DNA from: UBA1794 sp964439955
Lineage (GTDB): Bacteria > Bacteroidota > Bacteroidia > Bacteroidales > Bacteroidaceae
Reading direction: 5' to 3'
DNA length: 32,893 bases
NCBI GenBank assembly: GCA_964439955.1
Contig: CAYTPX010000020.1
Location: 1 to 32,893, forward strand
The translations under genes and the position numbers were made by a program. This document shows, piece after piece, positions 8,529 through 17,661 of this stretch (its first letter is position 1; each line of letters begins with the position of its first letter). Below the pieces are notes generated by a model that had not been told where the DNA came from, ran no database searches, and was given only the letters and a program-made list of their open reading frames with translations.

Positions 8529-10103
8529 GTGACGAGCGAATTAGTCGTAGACGTACAGCCGAAAGAAATATCCATAGCACTCTTGGAAGACAAGAACTTG
8601 GTGGAATTTCAAAGCGAAGCACAAAATGCTTCCTTCTCTGTCGGCAACATCTATTCGGCCAAGGTGAAAAAAATCATGCCTGGGCTGAATGCTTGCTTTG
8701 TGGATGTCGGCTATGAGAAAGACGCTTTCCTTCATTATTTAGATTTAGGTACTCAATTCCATTCTCTCGAAAAGTTCCTTAAACAAGTCAAACAGGAAAA
8801 GAAAAACAAGGCGACCTCTTATACCAAACTACCCGTACTCCCTGATTTGGAGAAAGAGGGAAGCATCAGCAATGAACTGAAAAGCGGGCAAGAAATCATT
8901 GTACAAATCATCAAAGAGCCCATCTCCACCAAAGGGCCACGCCTCACTTCTGAGATTTCATTTGCCGGACGCTATTTAGTGCTCATCCCATTCAATGATA
9001 AAGTTTCCGTATCCCAAAAAATCAAGTCCAGTGCAGAAAGGGCAAGGCTGAAGCAACTTTTACAAAGCATAAAGCCCAAGAACTTCGGGGTCATCATCCG
9101 TACCGTAGCGGAAGGACGCCGCGTGGCAGAACTTGACAACGAATTGAAAATCCTGCTGAAGCACTGGGAAGATGCCGTGGAGAAACTCGTAAAGGCACAA
9201 AGCCTCCCGACATTGATTTATGAGGAAACCAGCCGTACGGTTGCTTTGCTCCGCGATTTGTTCAACCCTTCTTTTGAAAGCATTTATATCAACGACAAAA
9301 CAGTCTTTCAAGAAGTAAAGGATTACGTAACCCTAATAGCGCCCGAACGAACTGAAATCGTCAAGCTCTACAAGGGAAACCTTCCTATCTTCGACAATTT
9401 CAACATCACCAAGCAAATCAAATCCTCATTTGGGAAGACCGTTTCATACAAAAACGGGGCTTATCTCATCATTGAGCACACAGAAGCGCTGCATGTCGTA
9501 GACGTAAATAGCGGAAACCGGGCAAAGACGAACAACCAAGAGGGCAACGCCTTGGAAGTGAACTTAGGGGCTGCCGACGAACTCGCCCGCCAATTGCGAT
9601 TACGCGATATGGGAGGAATTATTGTCGTTGACTTCATCGACATGAACGAGCCAGCCAACCGGCAAACCCTCTACGAACGCATGTGTAAGAACATGCAAAA
9701 CGACCGTGCACGACACAACATCTTACCGTTAAGCAAGTTCGGGTTGATGCAAATCACCCGCCAACGGGTACGTCCGGCCATGGACATCGTGACGACCGAA
9801 GACTGCCCTACTTGCCACGGTACGGGAAACATCAAATCTTCTATCCTGTTTACCGACACACTCGAGAGTAAAATCGACTACCTGAGCAACAAACTGAAGG
9901 TAAAGAACTTCACCCTTCACATCCACCCCTATCCGTATGCGTACATCAGCCAAGGCATACTTTCCATCAAACGGAAGTGGCAAATGAAATACGGATTCGG
10001 AGTCAAAATTATCCCCAACCAGAAATTAGCGTTCCTCGAATACCGCTTCTATGATCCCCAAGGAGAAGAGATTGATATGAAAGAGGCTATCGAGATCAAG
10101 TAA
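8529..10103 (+). CDS. rng: Ribonuclease E/G family endoribonuclease
   Basis: This single-strand endoribonuclease acts in rRNA and tRNA processing and mRNA decay. It has 524 residues, the length of RNase G or the RNase E catalytic half. An S1-like RNA-binding domain lies at about 35-125 (VGNIYSAKVKKIMPGLNACFVDVG). The catalytic Mg-binding Asp325 (VVDVNSG) and Asp368 (IVVDFIDM) are 43 residues apart, the same spacing as Asp303 and Asp346 of E. coli RNase E. The Zn-link is C426-P-T-C429. No C-terminal scaffold is present. The start is GTG at 8529, because the conserved MTSELVVDVQPKEISIALLE begins exactly there. The gene is more AT-rich than later ones. It ends convergently with the LysM gene. 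Confidence 0.95.
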   Translation: MTSELVVDVQPKEISIALLEDKNLVEFQSEAQNASFSVGNIYSAKVKKIMPGLNACFVDVGYEKDAFLHYLDLGTQFHSLEKFLKQVKQEKKNKATSYTKLPVLPDLEKEGSISNELKSGQEIIVQIIKEPISTKGPRLTSEISFAGRYLVLIPFNDKVSVSQKIKSSAERARLKQLLQSIKPKNFGVIIRTVAEGRRVAELDNELKILLKHWEDAVEKLVKAQSLPTLIYEETSRTVALLRDLFNPSFESIYINDKTVFQEVKDYVTLIAPERTEIVKLYKGNLPIFDNFNITKQIKSSFGKTVSYKNGAYLIIEHTEALHVVDVNSGNRAKTNNQEGNALEVNLGAADELARQLRLRDMGGIIVVDFIDMNEPANRQTLYERMCKNMQNDRARHNILPLSKFGLMQITRQRVRPAMDIVTTEDCPTCHGTGNIKSSILFTDTLESKIDYLSNKLKVKNFTLHIHPYPYAYISQGILSIKRKWQMKYGFGVKIIPNQKLAFLEYRFYDPQGEEIDMKEAIEIK

Positions 10104-10131
10104 CGCCACAAAATGGGGAGACCAAGACAAG

Positions 10132-10185
10132 ACAAGGAAAAACGGAAGAACAGATGAGTTTATCTGTTCCTCCGTTTTTCCTTGT
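10132..10185. terminator. Bidirectional terminator between rng and the LysM gene
   Basis: Two 24-base arms (10132-10155 and 10162-10185) pair with a single mismatch around the loop GAGTTT. The stem contains AAAAACGG and its complement, so each strand has a run of T near the 3' arm. Its position between convergent stops fits shared termination. Confidence 0.8.
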
Positions 10186-10226
10186 ACCAGCCCGGCACGT
10201 AACATCAAGCCATACGCCCCTTTCCC

Positions 10227-11141
10227 TCATTTCAAGAACAAGACGTCGCCCACACACGGGACATATTCGTCCGGATCCAAGCCGTTCAGACGGTAAAGGG
10301 ACTCCAGTTTTATCCCATAGATTTGTGATATCGTGTGCATCGAATCGCCCGACCGCACCGCATGCCGCTCATATTGGGGCGAACGGGTATGCTTCTTGCG
10401 CAAATAAATAATATCGCCTTCAGCCAAGGTATAGCCTTTATGTAAATCATTGTATTTGCGCAGCTTCTTTTTACTTATGTTGAATTCGTCGGACAAGTCG
10501 TCAAACGAATCTCCCCGCCGGGCTATTACGTAAACCAAGCCATTCGACAAATAAGTTTCATGCGCCGGGCGGGCAACCTTATCCCGTTTCTTCGAAGATT
10601 TCCGCTTTTTCGAAGAGTCATAACGGTAAAGTTCATAGGTCTCAATCAGCGTAATCAGCCGGTTGGCATAGGAAGGATCGGTTGCATACCCGGCTTTCTT
10701 CAAGCCGTAAGCCCAGCCCTTATAATCGGTTACATCCAACCGGAAGAGCGAGGCATAGCGGGGATTGTCGCGCAAAAAGCGGGAATGATCGACATAAGAG
10801 TCCTTAGGACTCCGGTAAGCCCGGAAACATTCATTGGGGGCATCGTCCGTGCGCCGCACCGAACGCCCCTTCCAAGCCCGCCCGCACTTGATGCCGAAAT
10901 GGTTGTTCGCCGAACGGGCCAATTCACTTTTTCCTGCCCCACTTTCCAAAAGCCCTTGAGCCAACTTGATACTGGCCGGGATATGATACTCTTTCATTTG
11001 CGCCACGGCCAAATCCTCATACTTCTTAATATACTGCAAATAAGAAGAGTTTTTACGCTGCCCCCATGCTTGCCCCGGACAAGATAACAATACGGACAGC
11101 AACAGTACAGAGCATACCAATAATTTACGAGAAGTAAACAT
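10227..11141 (-). CDS. Exported glucosaminidase (GH73-like) with two LysM domains
   Basis: This is a probable periplasmic or surface peptidoglycan hydrolase that cuts the glycan strand next to N-acetylglucosamine. The 304-residue protein has a signal peptide, cleaved either after AWG at about 27 or as a lipoprotein at Cys21; the LLSC sequence is only a weak lipobox. The FlgJ/GH73-type domain spans about 37-165, with SIKLAQGLLESGAGKSELA holding candidate catalytic Glu66 and then NNHFGIKC. Two LysM peptidoglycan-binding repeats follow at about 204-250 (RRGDSFDDLSDEFNI) and 258-303 (RSGDSMHTISQIYGI). A basic linker (KKRKSSKKRDK) joins the parts. Only a weak promoter-like TTTTTTTG is seen upstream, at 11179-11186. 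Confidence 0.92.
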   Translation of the reverse strand: MFTSRKLLVCSVLLLSVLLSCPGQAWGQRKNSSYLQYIKKYEDLAVAQMKEYHIPASIKLAQGLLESGAGKSELARSANNHFGIKCGRAWKGRSVRRTDDAPNECFRAYRSPKDSYVDHSRFLRDNPRYASLFRLDVTDYKGWAYGLKKAGYATDPSYANRLITLIETYELYRYDSSKKRKSSKKRDKVARPAHETYLSNGLVYVIARRGDSFDDLSDEFNISKKKLRKYNDLHKGYTLAEGDIIYLRKKHTRSPQYERHAVRSGDSMHTISQIYGIKLESLYRLNGLDPDEYVPCVGDVLFLK

Positions 11142-11294
11142 ATCTTCCGGTTATTCCTTTTTTGATTGTAAAAGTCCGCAAAAAAAACGAGAATGCCGCA
11201 TCTTTTCATTTTCTGTTCCTTTTTTTGACACTTCTTGCGACAAATATCACACAAAATCTCTTACCCGTTCTCTCAGGTTTCCCACATTTTCCGC

Positions 11295-11302
11295 TATATT
11301 TG
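11295..11302 (+). promoter_or_regulatory. -7 promoter element of the winged-helix gene
   Basis: TATATTTG followed by C matches TAnnTTTG, 57 bases before the ATG at 11360. No clear -33 TTG is seen at the expected distance. Confidence 0.6.
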
Positions 11303-11359
11303 CGTCCGAAAAATAAAAAGAGAGAAATACCATTTGTTCAACTTTTAACCTTTTGAACT

Positions 11360-11584
11360 ATGAATATAGCAACTATTGGAGAAAACGCTGGGATCATCTG
11401 GCGTTTGCTGGACAACAACAAGAAATGGGAGTACAACGAACTCAAAACCGCCTCGGGATTGTCCGACAGAGACATAAACGCCGCTATCGGATGGCTTGCA
11501 CGGGAAAACAAAATCCAGTTCCAGACGGACAACTCAAACGACAAGGAATATCTATATCTGGAGCTGAACCTTTATATCGGTTAA
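11360..11584 (+). CDS. Small winged helix-turn-helix protein (DUF2582-like)
   Basis: This 74-residue protein begins MNIATIGENAGIIWRLLDNN. It then shows a helix-turn-helix pattern (YNELKTASGLSDRDINAAIG, then WLARENKI) and a short beta wing ending ELNLYIG. This fits the DUF2582 winged-helix family common in Bacteroidota. Such proteins are presumed nucleic-acid or protein-interaction modules, but their role is unknown. It is monocistronic: it has its own promoter, and a hairpin terminator lies 90 bases past the stop. Confidence 0.85.
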   Translation: MNIATIGENAGIIWRLLDNNKKWEYNELKTASGLSDRDINAAIGWLARENKIQFQTDNSNDKEYLYLELNLYIG

Positions 11585-11674
11585 GGCATCTTCCGGGGAA
11601 AAGGGCATCTCGTCCACAATCCCCGTCTTGTAGCTTGGCATCCCGAGGACACGGCGTGTCTTTCCACATCCTAT

Positions 11675-11717
11675 AACCCGGCGAAAACAACGGATACCCG
11701 TTTGCTTTCGCCGGGTT
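11675..11717 (+). terminator. Terminator after the winged-helix gene
   Basis: AACCCGGCGAAA (11675-11686) pairs perfectly with TTTCGCCGGGTT (11706-11717), with a T-rich tail (TCCGTTTTCC). The remainder of the 270-base gap before cdd holds GGAAAA-rich sequence with no gene that I can see. Confidence 0.7.
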
Positions 11718-11854
11718 TCCGTTTTCCTGCACGGCACAAACGCTTTTTCCCTTCTCCCTTATCCCCGGAAAAGGGAGAAAAGCCCCTATATGGCACGGAT
11801 TTTCCCCTTTTCCCACTATCTTTATCCCCAAAACCTTCTTAAAAGCCCTATTTT

Positions 11855-12340
11855 ATGGAACAACAGTTGCTCGAAATCCCCTATATCGACTATGCCTCGC
11901 CCGAAGAGTTGCCCGCCGACGACCGCGAACTCATAGCCCAAGCCATCGAAAGCACCCGGCGGAGCTATTCGCCCTACTCCCACTTTGCCGTAGGGGCAGC
12001 TGCCCGCCTGGGGAACGGGCTTATCCTCTGCGGGAGCAACCAAGAAAACGCCGCCTACCCGTCCGGCTTGTGTGCCGAACGCACCGCCCTCTTCTATGCC
12101 GGGGCTGCCTATCCCGGCGAACCCGTCACGGCACTGGCCATCGCCGCCCGCAACGGGCAGTCGCTCCTCACGCCCCTGCCCCCCAGCCCCTGCGGGGCAT
12201 GCCGGCAAGTCATGATGGAGACCTGCCTGCGACAAGGGAAGCCGTTCCGCTGCCTGCTCTACGGGACGCAACGGATACGCCTCATCCCCGACTGCAGGCT
12301 GCTACTCCCCTTCGCCTTCACCGCCGAGGCCATGGGCTGA
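11855..12340 (+). CDS. cdd: Cytidine deaminase
   Basis: This zinc enzyme of pyrimidine salvage converts cytidine or deoxycytidine to uridine or deoxyuridine. The 161-residue protein carries the expected C73-A-E75 (Zn ligand and catalytic Glu) in GLCAERTALF, and the C113-x2-C116 ligands in PSPCGACRQ. The substrate-binding segment SPYSHFAVGAAAR is also present. Three Cys ligands and no His make it the homotetrameric type by family rule. The N-terminus is about 20-25 residues longer than minimal bacterial forms. It converges on the EamA transporter gene with a 59-base gap. Confidence 0.95.
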   Translation: MEQQLLEIPYIDYASPEELPADDRELIAQAIESTRRSYSPYSHFAVGAAARLGNGLILCGSNQENAAYPSGLCAERTALFYAGAAYPGEPVTALAIAARNGQSLLTPLPPSPCGACRQVMMETCLRQGKPFRCLLYGTQRIRLIPDCRLLLPFAFTAEAMG

Positions 12341-12371
12341 AACCCATAGGGCTTTCCACCAAAACCGGCAG

Positions 12372-12389
12372 GGCTTTTCGGAAAAAGCC
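12372..12389. terminator. Short convergent hairpin between cdd and the EamA gene
   Basis: GGCTTTT (12372-12378) pairs with AAAAGCC (12383-12389) around CGGA. The stem is short, but its place between convergent stops makes terminator function plausible in both directions. Confidence 0.4.
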
Positions 12390-12399
12390 ATGCCCCGCC

Positions 12400-13302
12400 T
12401 CAACGGCTTCCCAAGTAGAGGAAGAACATGCCCAGAAGCACGAGCAACAGGTCTACGGCCTTGCCGCGCAAGTTCTTCTCATGGAAGAACAAAGCACCGC
12501 ACAAGAAACTGACCACCACGCTGCCGCGCCGCACCATGGAAACTACGGAAATCATGGCTCCCTCGCAACTCAACGAGTAAAAATAGGCAAAGTCGGCCAT
12601 CGAAAGGAACAAGGAAATAAGCGGGATACTCCAGCGCCAGCGGAAAGGAGTGCCCGACTTGCGGCGCGGCCACCACAGGCACAGGAGGACAAACGACATC
12701 TCTGCCAGCTGATAGAGGTTGTACCACGACTGGACAAACAAGGGCTTCAGTCCCAGATGCCCCATGAGGAACTTGTCATACAGCCCGCTCACCGCCCCCA
12801 ACGCGGCCGCCAAAACCAAAAAAAGCACCCAGCGGTCGTGGCGGAAGTCAATGCCTTCGCGTTTTCCCGAACGGCTCAACAGGAAAAAAGACAAGACGGC
12901 AAACGCGACACCCACCCACTGGTAGCCGTTCAAACGCTCGGAGAAGACAAGCAAAGCACCCACAAGCACCATCACCGGCCTCGTGGCATTGACCGGGCCG
13001 ACTATCGTGAGCGGCAAATGCTTCATGGCAAAATAGCCGAAAATCCAAGAAGAAAGCACGATAAGCGACTTCAGGAACACATACCAATGCGCCGCGCCGC
13101 CCGGCGAACCGGCATAGTAGGCACTGCCTGCATCAAGCCCACCCGAAAGGGAAAGCACAATGAAGGGCGAAAAAAGCAAGCTGGAAAAAAGCGTGTTCAG
13201 CGTCAAAACCGGGATAACGGCATTCTCCCTCAACGATTGTTTCTTACATACATCGTAAAAGCCCAGCAATACAGCCGAGCAAAATGCCAACATGAGCCAC
13301 AT
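12400..13302 (-). CDS. EamA/DMT-family membrane transporter
   Basis: This is a 300-residue inner-membrane protein with about ten hydrophobic spans, the two-fold EamA repeat of drug/metabolite transporters. The first repeat holds VNATRPVMVLVGALLVFSERL, the span-4/5 region typical of EamA. The second ends with SVVSMVRRGSVVVSFLCGAL and FFHEKNLRGKAVDLLLVLLG, the matching region. Cargo cannot be inferred. It is the last gene of the minus-strand housekeeping run, 106 bases after tilS, and may be on a separate transcript. Confidence 0.85.
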   Translation of the reverse strand: MWLMLAFCSAVLLGFYDVCKKQSLRENAVIPVLTLNTLFSSLLFSPFIVLSLSGGLDAGSAYYAGSPGGAAHWYVFLKSLIVLSSWIFGYFAMKHLPLTIVGPVNATRPVMVLVGALLVFSERLNGYQWVGVAFAVLSFFLLSRSGKREGIDFRHDRWVLFLVLAAALGAVSGLYDKFLMGHLGLKPLFVQSWYNLYQLAEMSFVLLCLWWPRRKSGTPFRWRWSIPLISLFLSMADFAYFYSLSCEGAMISVVSMVRRGSVVVSFLCGALFFHEKNLRGKAVDLLLVLLGMFFLYLGSR

Positions 13303-13408
13303 AATACTTCAGTCTTTACATAAACGACAGGGGCAAAGCCCTACCTCATCGTGTCTTTTCCGGTGCAGAGGTACGACATCCTCCACAACCACGGCAGCAT
13401 CCGGCGGC

Positions 13409-14857
13409 TTAATCACGGCGAACCCCGCATCCCTGCCCGCCTTCCTCCGGCAACAAACGGAAGCGGAGGACACGGCGCGTGGAAGCCGTCAGGCAAAAAG
13501 GACGGGCAGGACGCAACCCCACCACCCATGCGATCCGTTCGCCATCGAGCAAAAGTGGCTGGAGGGCTTTACGCCGCCGGTCGAACTTGCGGTCGGTCAG
13601 GAAATCGCTCACAAGTTTCGACCCCCTCATCCCGAAAGGAAGGAAACGGTCGCCCTCGCAAGGCGTACGCAAGAGCAGCTTCCCGTTGCCACGGAATGCG
13701 TCGGCATCGGCACAAAAGACCGTCGCCTCGCGGGGAATCGCGAAGCCTTGGGCCGGTATCGGGAAACTATCCCATTCGAGGCGCAGGCCAAGGCCAAAGG
13801 GACGCAGGGAGAGGCTTCCGGGGCGGGTGCAGTCGGCTTGCAGGGAAACGGGCTCCACCGTACGGGGGAAAAGCAAGAACGCGTCGCGGTCGCGCAACAA
13901 TTCCCAACGCTCCGAGTAGACACGCACGCCGGAATGCCCGGCACGCAGGAGAGCCTCCTCCTGCGCCGCGGTAAAGCCGTAAGGAGCAACCAGCTCGTGG
14001 AAAAGCGCTTCGGGCGAAGGAAAACCACGAAGTGCGGAAAAAGGGATGCGCCGCCCGTCAAATGCCGTGGTGCGTGCGGCGTCGATTGCCGCGCGGTAGA
14101 CGGCCTCGGCCTCGGCCAGACGCCCGGCCGTGGCAGCCAGCGTATCGCAGACCGAAGGGTTTATTCCCGCCATAAGCGGGAGCAAGCGTAAGCGCACCTC
14201 GTTTCGTCGGCAGTCGGGCTGCAAATTGGTGGAATCAGTCACGTAGCCTTGTCCCAAAGCCTTCAAGTACAACTCAATGTCACCCCTGCCCAAGGGCAAA
14301 AGCGGGCGCACGACCTGTCCGTTGCGTGGGCGAATGCCACACAGCCCCCGCAACCCGCTGCCACGGAGCAAGTTGAGCAAAAGGGTCTCGGCGGAATCTT
14401 CCTTGTGGTGCGCCACGGCAATGCAATCGGCAGAACGCTCTGCACGCAAGCGGCCGAACCACTCGTAACGTAAACGCCGTGCAGCCATCTCAATCGATTC
14501 CCCCGTCCGGGCAACTTCCGCCCGCGTGTCGAACGAAGCGACATGAAGCCTTACACCCCAGGCAGCGCACAAGTCACGCACGAAGCGTTCATCGCGGTCG
14601 CTTTCCGCTCCACGCAAATGGAAATTGCAGTGTGCCGCTTCGATGCGGAAGCCCAGCCGGAGCAACATGCGGAACAGGCATACACTGTCAGCCCCGCCGC
14701 TCAAAGCCACAAGCCACAAGCCCACGGGCGGGAAAGAACCGCCCCCGTCCTCCTCTACCCCGAAGGTGTTTGGCGTAAGGCAACGCCGTAAAATGAAATC
14801 GCGCACGATCGACTCGACGCGGCGGCGGTGCTTCTTCAACGGGTTCTGTTCCTCCAT
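13409..14857 (-). CDS. tilS: tRNA(Ile)-lysidine synthetase
   Basis: TilS attaches lysine to C34 of the CAU-anticodon tRNA-Ile using ATP, so that it reads AUA and is charged with isoleucine. It is normally essential. The protein has 482 residues from the ATG at 14857. The PP-loop SGGADS is at 53-58. EAAHCNFHLRGAESDRDERF, IAVAHHKEDSAETLLLNLLRG and the YVTDSTN segment with downstream RNEVR are typical. The C-terminal substrate-binding region (LLLRTPCEGDRFLPFGMRGSK, VSDFLTDRK) is present, so it is the long form. The frame is open to 15067, but that part overlaps pgeF. An ATG at 14869 is a possible alternative start. Confidence 0.94.
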   Translation of the reverse strand: MEEQNPLKKHRRRVESIVRDFILRRCLTPNTFGVEEDGGGSFPPVGLWLVALSGGADSVCLFRMLLRLGFRIEAAHCNFHLRGAESDRDERFVRDLCAAWGVRLHVASFDTRAEVARTGESIEMAARRLRYEWFGRLRAERSADCIAVAHHKEDSAETLLLNLLRGSGLRGLCGIRPRNGQVVRPLLPLGRGDIELYLKALGQGYVTDSTNLQPDCRRNEVRLRLLPLMAGINPSVCDTLAATAGRLAEAEAVYRAAIDAARTTAFDGRRIPFSALRGFPSPEALFHELVAPYGFTAAQEEALLRAGHSGVRVYSERWELLRDRDAFLLFPRTVEPVSLQADCTRPGSLSLRPFGLGLRLEWDSFPIPAQGFAIPREATVFCADADAFRGNGKLLLRTPCEGDRFLPFGMRGSKLVSDFLTDRKFDRRRKALQPLLLDGERIAWVVGLRPARPFCLTASTRRVLRFRLLPEEGGQGCGVRRD

Positions 14858-14871
14858 ATCCCCTCCCATCC

Positions 14872-15714
14872 TTACCGGCCCGTATCCGCGCCAGGCGTTA
14901 GCAAACGAATCCCACTGAGCGTGCGGCCCGTCTGCATGCCCTCCCGGCGCACGGAATAGAAGCGCTCGTCGGCATAGGAGCAGAGCGGGCAGCGAAATAT
15001 CTGCCTTTCGGGCACACCGGCACGGCACAAATCGGAAACGACTGCCTCTTGCAACGAAATATGCCAACGGAAATAAACGGTTCCCTGCCGTTCAATCCGC
15101 GTGCAATGCAGGGCTACCTGCCCCATCGGGAAACCCGCTACGCGGAAAGCCTCATAGACCTCATCGCCCACCACGAAGAAACGGCTGGAGATGCAAGGTC
15201 CGAAAGCCACCGACACCGAAGCCGGGTCGGTCCGATAGTAGCGGTTCATGGCAGCAAGCACCTCCGTTGCGATATGGGCCACCGTCCCCCTCCACCCGCT
15301 GTGTGCCATGCCGATGGCGCGATGGACAGGGTCGTAAAGGAAAACCGGCAAGCAATCGGCTGTCGTCACGCAAAGGAAACAGTCGGGAATATCCGTCACC
15401 AACGCATCGACCCCCTCCAAATTCGCACGCTGGCGCGCCGCGCTCCAACCCATGAAATAAGAATCTACGCAAAAGACCCGGGTCTTGTGGACTTGGTGAG
15501 GGATGATAATGCGGGAAAGCGGCATCCCCAAACGGTCGGACAAAAGCATGAGGTTCAGGTTCGCATCCGGGTCCAAGACAAAAGGGGAGCAGTTGAAGGA
15601 AGTAAAAGGAGCCGAGCTAAACCCGCCGAAGCGGGTGGTTACGAAAGTCTCCACGCCCGCCACCCCGGACAAGGGCGGAACAGGCACAAAGGAGGATCGC
15701 GCGGTATGGTTCAT
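14872..15714 (-). CDS. pgeF: PgeF/YfiH multicopper-domain family protein (purine nucleoside phosphorylase type)
   Basis: Members of this family (YfiH, DUF152, formerly laccase-domain) have been reported as Zn- or Cu-binding enzymes with purine nucleoside phosphorylase and adenosine deaminase activity, or as peptidoglycan-editing factor PgeF in E. coli. The 280-residue protein has the usual signatures: HQVHKTRVF, TTADCLPVFLYDP, the metal site AHSGWRGTVAHIA, and GPCISSRFF. The stop is 14 bases before tilS and the start 40 bases after obg, so it is likely co-transcribed. Its nearness to hpt and adk suits a purine-salvage role, but that is an inference. Confidence 0.9.
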   Translation of the reverse strand: MNHTARSSFVPVPPLSGVAGVETFVTTRFGGFSSAPFTSFNCSPFVLDPDANLNLMLLSDRLGMPLSRIIIPHQVHKTRVFCVDSYFMGWSAARQRANLEGVDALVTDIPDCFLCVTTADCLPVFLYDPVHRAIGMAHSGWRGTVAHIATEVLAAMNRYYRTDPASVSVAFGPCISSRFFVVGDEVYEAFRVAGFPMGQVALHCTRIERQGTVYFRWHISLQEAVVSDLCRAGVPERQIFRCPLCSYADERFYSVRREGMQTGRTLSGIRLLTPGADTGR

Positions 15715-15754
15715 GGCTCAACTTTTGTCAGACGGCACAAAGAGGCATCCTTTC

Positions 15755-16951
15755 TCAAGTACGGCCTGTGGGTGATTCCCCGTCCCATCCTTCCTCCCAG
15801 CCGGCATCGTCTTCTTCCTCATCCCCGTCCACATATTCAAAGTCGAAGTCCTCGTCTTCGCCCTCCAAGGCTAACTCTTGGGGTAGGGAAGCAGCCGGTT
15901 TGGGCCGATGGACGAGGCGGTCGATATGTCCTCCGGCTGGGGCAACCTCCAATTTGTTTTCCTCTTTTACCAGTTCGTGCCAAAGCAAGTCTTTCAACTC
16001 CTGTAGATGGTATTGGGCCACGGAGGATATAAAGAGATGAGGTACAGGCGGCAGGGTTTCTTCGATAGCTTCCATGAGCTCTTCGTCGAGCATGTCGCTC
16101 TTCGTGATGGCCAAGATGCGTTGCTTATTCAACATGTCCGGATTGAAATTCTCCAGTTCCTTCAGCAAAACGGCATACTCTTTGGCTATATCGTCGCTGT
16201 CCGCCGAAACCATGAAGAGCAAGACCGAGTTGCGCTCGATGTGCCTCAAGAAACGAAGCCCCAACCCTTTCCCCTCGCTCGCCCCCTCGATTATGCCGGG
16301 AATGTCGGCCATCACGAAGGACTTCCCGTCGCGATAGGAGACGATGCCGAGATTGGGTTCCATAGTGGTAAAGGGATAATCGGCGATCTTGGGGCGCGCG
16401 GCCGAAAGCGTGGAGAGCAACGTGGACTTCCCCGCATTGGGGAAGCCGACCAAGCCGACATCTGCCAAGAGCTTCAGCTCCAAAATGACGACCATCTCCT
16501 GCATCGGCTCGCCAGGCTGGGCAAAACGGGGCGCCTGCCGCGTGGCAGTCCGGAAATGCCAGTTGCCCAACCCCCCGCGGCCGCCGCGCAGGAGGACGAC
16601 TTCCTGCCCATGCCCCGTCACATCGCAGATATACTCCCCCGTCTCCGCATTGTAGACTACCGTACCGCACGGCACTTCGATTACCTTGTCCTCACCGTCC
16701 TTCCCAAAACTGCGGCCCCGCCCGCCATTTCCCCCATGCGTGGCAAAGGCATGGCGGGCATAGCGCAAATGGAGCAAAGTCCAATAGTTCCGGTTTCCGC
16801 GCAGGATGACATGGCCACCCCGCCCGCCGTCGCCGCCATCCGGGCCTCCATTGGGGACGAACTTCTCGCGGCGCATGTGGGCAGAGCCGCGGCCTCCCTT
16901 GCCGGAGCGGCAATAGATTTTCACGTAATCGACAAAGTTTGATTCGGGCAT
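15755..16951 (-). CDS. obg: GTPase Obg
   Basis: This essential GTPase binds the 50S subunit and acts in ribosome assembly and stress control. The 398-residue protein starts with the glycine-rich Obg fold (1-159; VDYVKIYCRSGKGGRGSAHM, PNGGPDGGDGGRGGHV). The G domain follows: G1 GFPNAGKS at 169-176, G3 DIPG from Asp216, G4 TKSD at 283-286, G5 SSV. The tail from about 365 is very acidic (EGEDEDFDFEYVDGDEEEDD) and may be a regulatory or protein-binding extension. It lies between adk and pgeF. Confidence 0.96.
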   Translation of the reverse strand: MPESNFVDYVKIYCRSGKGGRGSAHMRREKFVPNGGPDGGDGGRGGHVILRGNRNYWTLLHLRYARHAFATHGGNGGRGRSFGKDGEDKVIEVPCGTVVYNAETGEYICDVTGHGQEVVLLRGGRGGLGNWHFRTATRQAPRFAQPGEPMQEMVVILELKLLADVGLVGFPNAGKSTLLSTLSAARPKIADYPFTTMEPNLGIVSYRDGKSFVMADIPGIIEGASEGKGLGLRFLRHIERNSVLLFMVSADSDDIAKEYAVLLKELENFNPDMLNKQRILAITKSDMLDEELMEAIEETLPPVPHLFISSVAQYHLQELKDLLWHELVKEENKLEVAPAGGHIDRLVHRPKPAASLPQELALEGEDEDFDFEYVDGDEEEDDAGWEEGWDGESPTGRT

Positions 16952-17024
16952 TGGCTATCGACTTTTACAAAAAAGGGGAAAGGGTTATGCTAAAAAGTGC
17001 CGTATGAAACCGGGAAAAGATGCC

Positions 17025-17054
17025 TGCCTCCCCGCCCTTCCACCCGGGGAGGCA
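17025..17054 (-). terminator. GC-rich hairpin between adk and obg
   Basis: TGCCTCCCCG (17025-17034) pairs with CGGGGAGGCA (17045-17054) across ten bases. On the minus strand it is followed by a weak T stretch (CATCTTTTCC). It may partly terminate or attenuate transcription from adk into obg within the 126-base gap. Confidence 0.4.
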
Positions 17055-17077
17055 AGACGATCGGGGAAAAGAGGCGG

Positions 17078-17650
17078 TCAGGCTTCCTCAATGGCCTTGC
17101 AAATATCCGCAAAGATGCGCTCCAATTCCCCAAAGCCGTTGATGTGGCGATAGGAGCCCTCCTCCTTATAATAGTCCTTCAGCGGAGCGGTTTGCTCATG
17201 GTAGACCACGAGGCGCCTCTTGATGGTTTCCTCGTTATCGTCCGCACGGCCACTGGTTTGCCCCCGCTTGATCAGGCGGTCCATCAGTTCTTCCTCGGGA
17301 ACTTCCAAGTCGAGCATCACGCTCACTTCCTGGTCCCGCTCCTGGAGCATCCGCTTCAACGCCTCGGCTTGGGGGATTGTACGGGGGAAACCGTCGAAAA
17401 TGACACCCTTGCTCTCCGCCCCGAAGCTGTCGAGCACGGAAGCCAAGATTTCCACCATCAACTCGTCGGGGATAAGCTGCCCTTGGTCGATATATTGCTT
17501 GGCAGTCTGACCCAGCTCCGTGCCATTCTTTATTTCGGCACGCAGCACATCGCCGGTGGAGATGTGGTTCAACTGGTATTTTTCCACGATTTTCTCGCTT
17601 TGGGTGCCCTTCCCGGAGCCGGGAGCACCGAAGATTACGATGTTCAACAT
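17078..17650 (-). CDS. adk: Adenylate kinase
   Basis: Adk converts ATP plus AMP into two ADP, balancing cellular adenylates. It has 190 residues. The P-loop GAPGSGKGT is at 8-16, and STGDVLRAEI and VIFDGFPRTIPQAE are the AMP-binding parts. The LID is the short type without four zinc cysteines (MDRLIKRGQTSGRADDN), which explains the length below 210. It begins 11 bases after hpt, so the two are surely in one operon. Confidence 0.96.
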   Translation of the reverse strand: MLNIVIFGAPGSGKGTQSEKIVEKYQLNHISTGDVLRAEIKNGTELGQTAKQYIDQGQLIPDELMVEILASVLDSFGAESKGVIFDGFPRTIPQAEALKRMLQERDQEVSVMLDLEVPEEELMDRLIKRGQTSGRADDNEETIKRRLVVYHEQTAPLKDYYKEEGSYRHINGFGELERIFADICKAIEEA

Positions 17651-17661
17651 AAGTAGGTTTC

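Noticed and set aside
12070..13323. 417-codon plus-strand frame over cdd and the EamA gene
   Set aside because: Its composition is rich in Arg, Gln, His and Pro with no motif. It overlaps two real genes and is an artefact of GC-rich third positions.
14858..15067. N-terminal extension of tilS into pgeF
   Set aside because: It overlaps the conserved pgeF 3' end and adds no TilS family residues. The ATG at 14857 gives a normal length.
15049..16942. Long plus-strand frames antisense to pgeF and obg
   Set aside because: Obg and PgeF motifs on the minus strand are complete. The plus frames are low-complexity in composition and are shadows.
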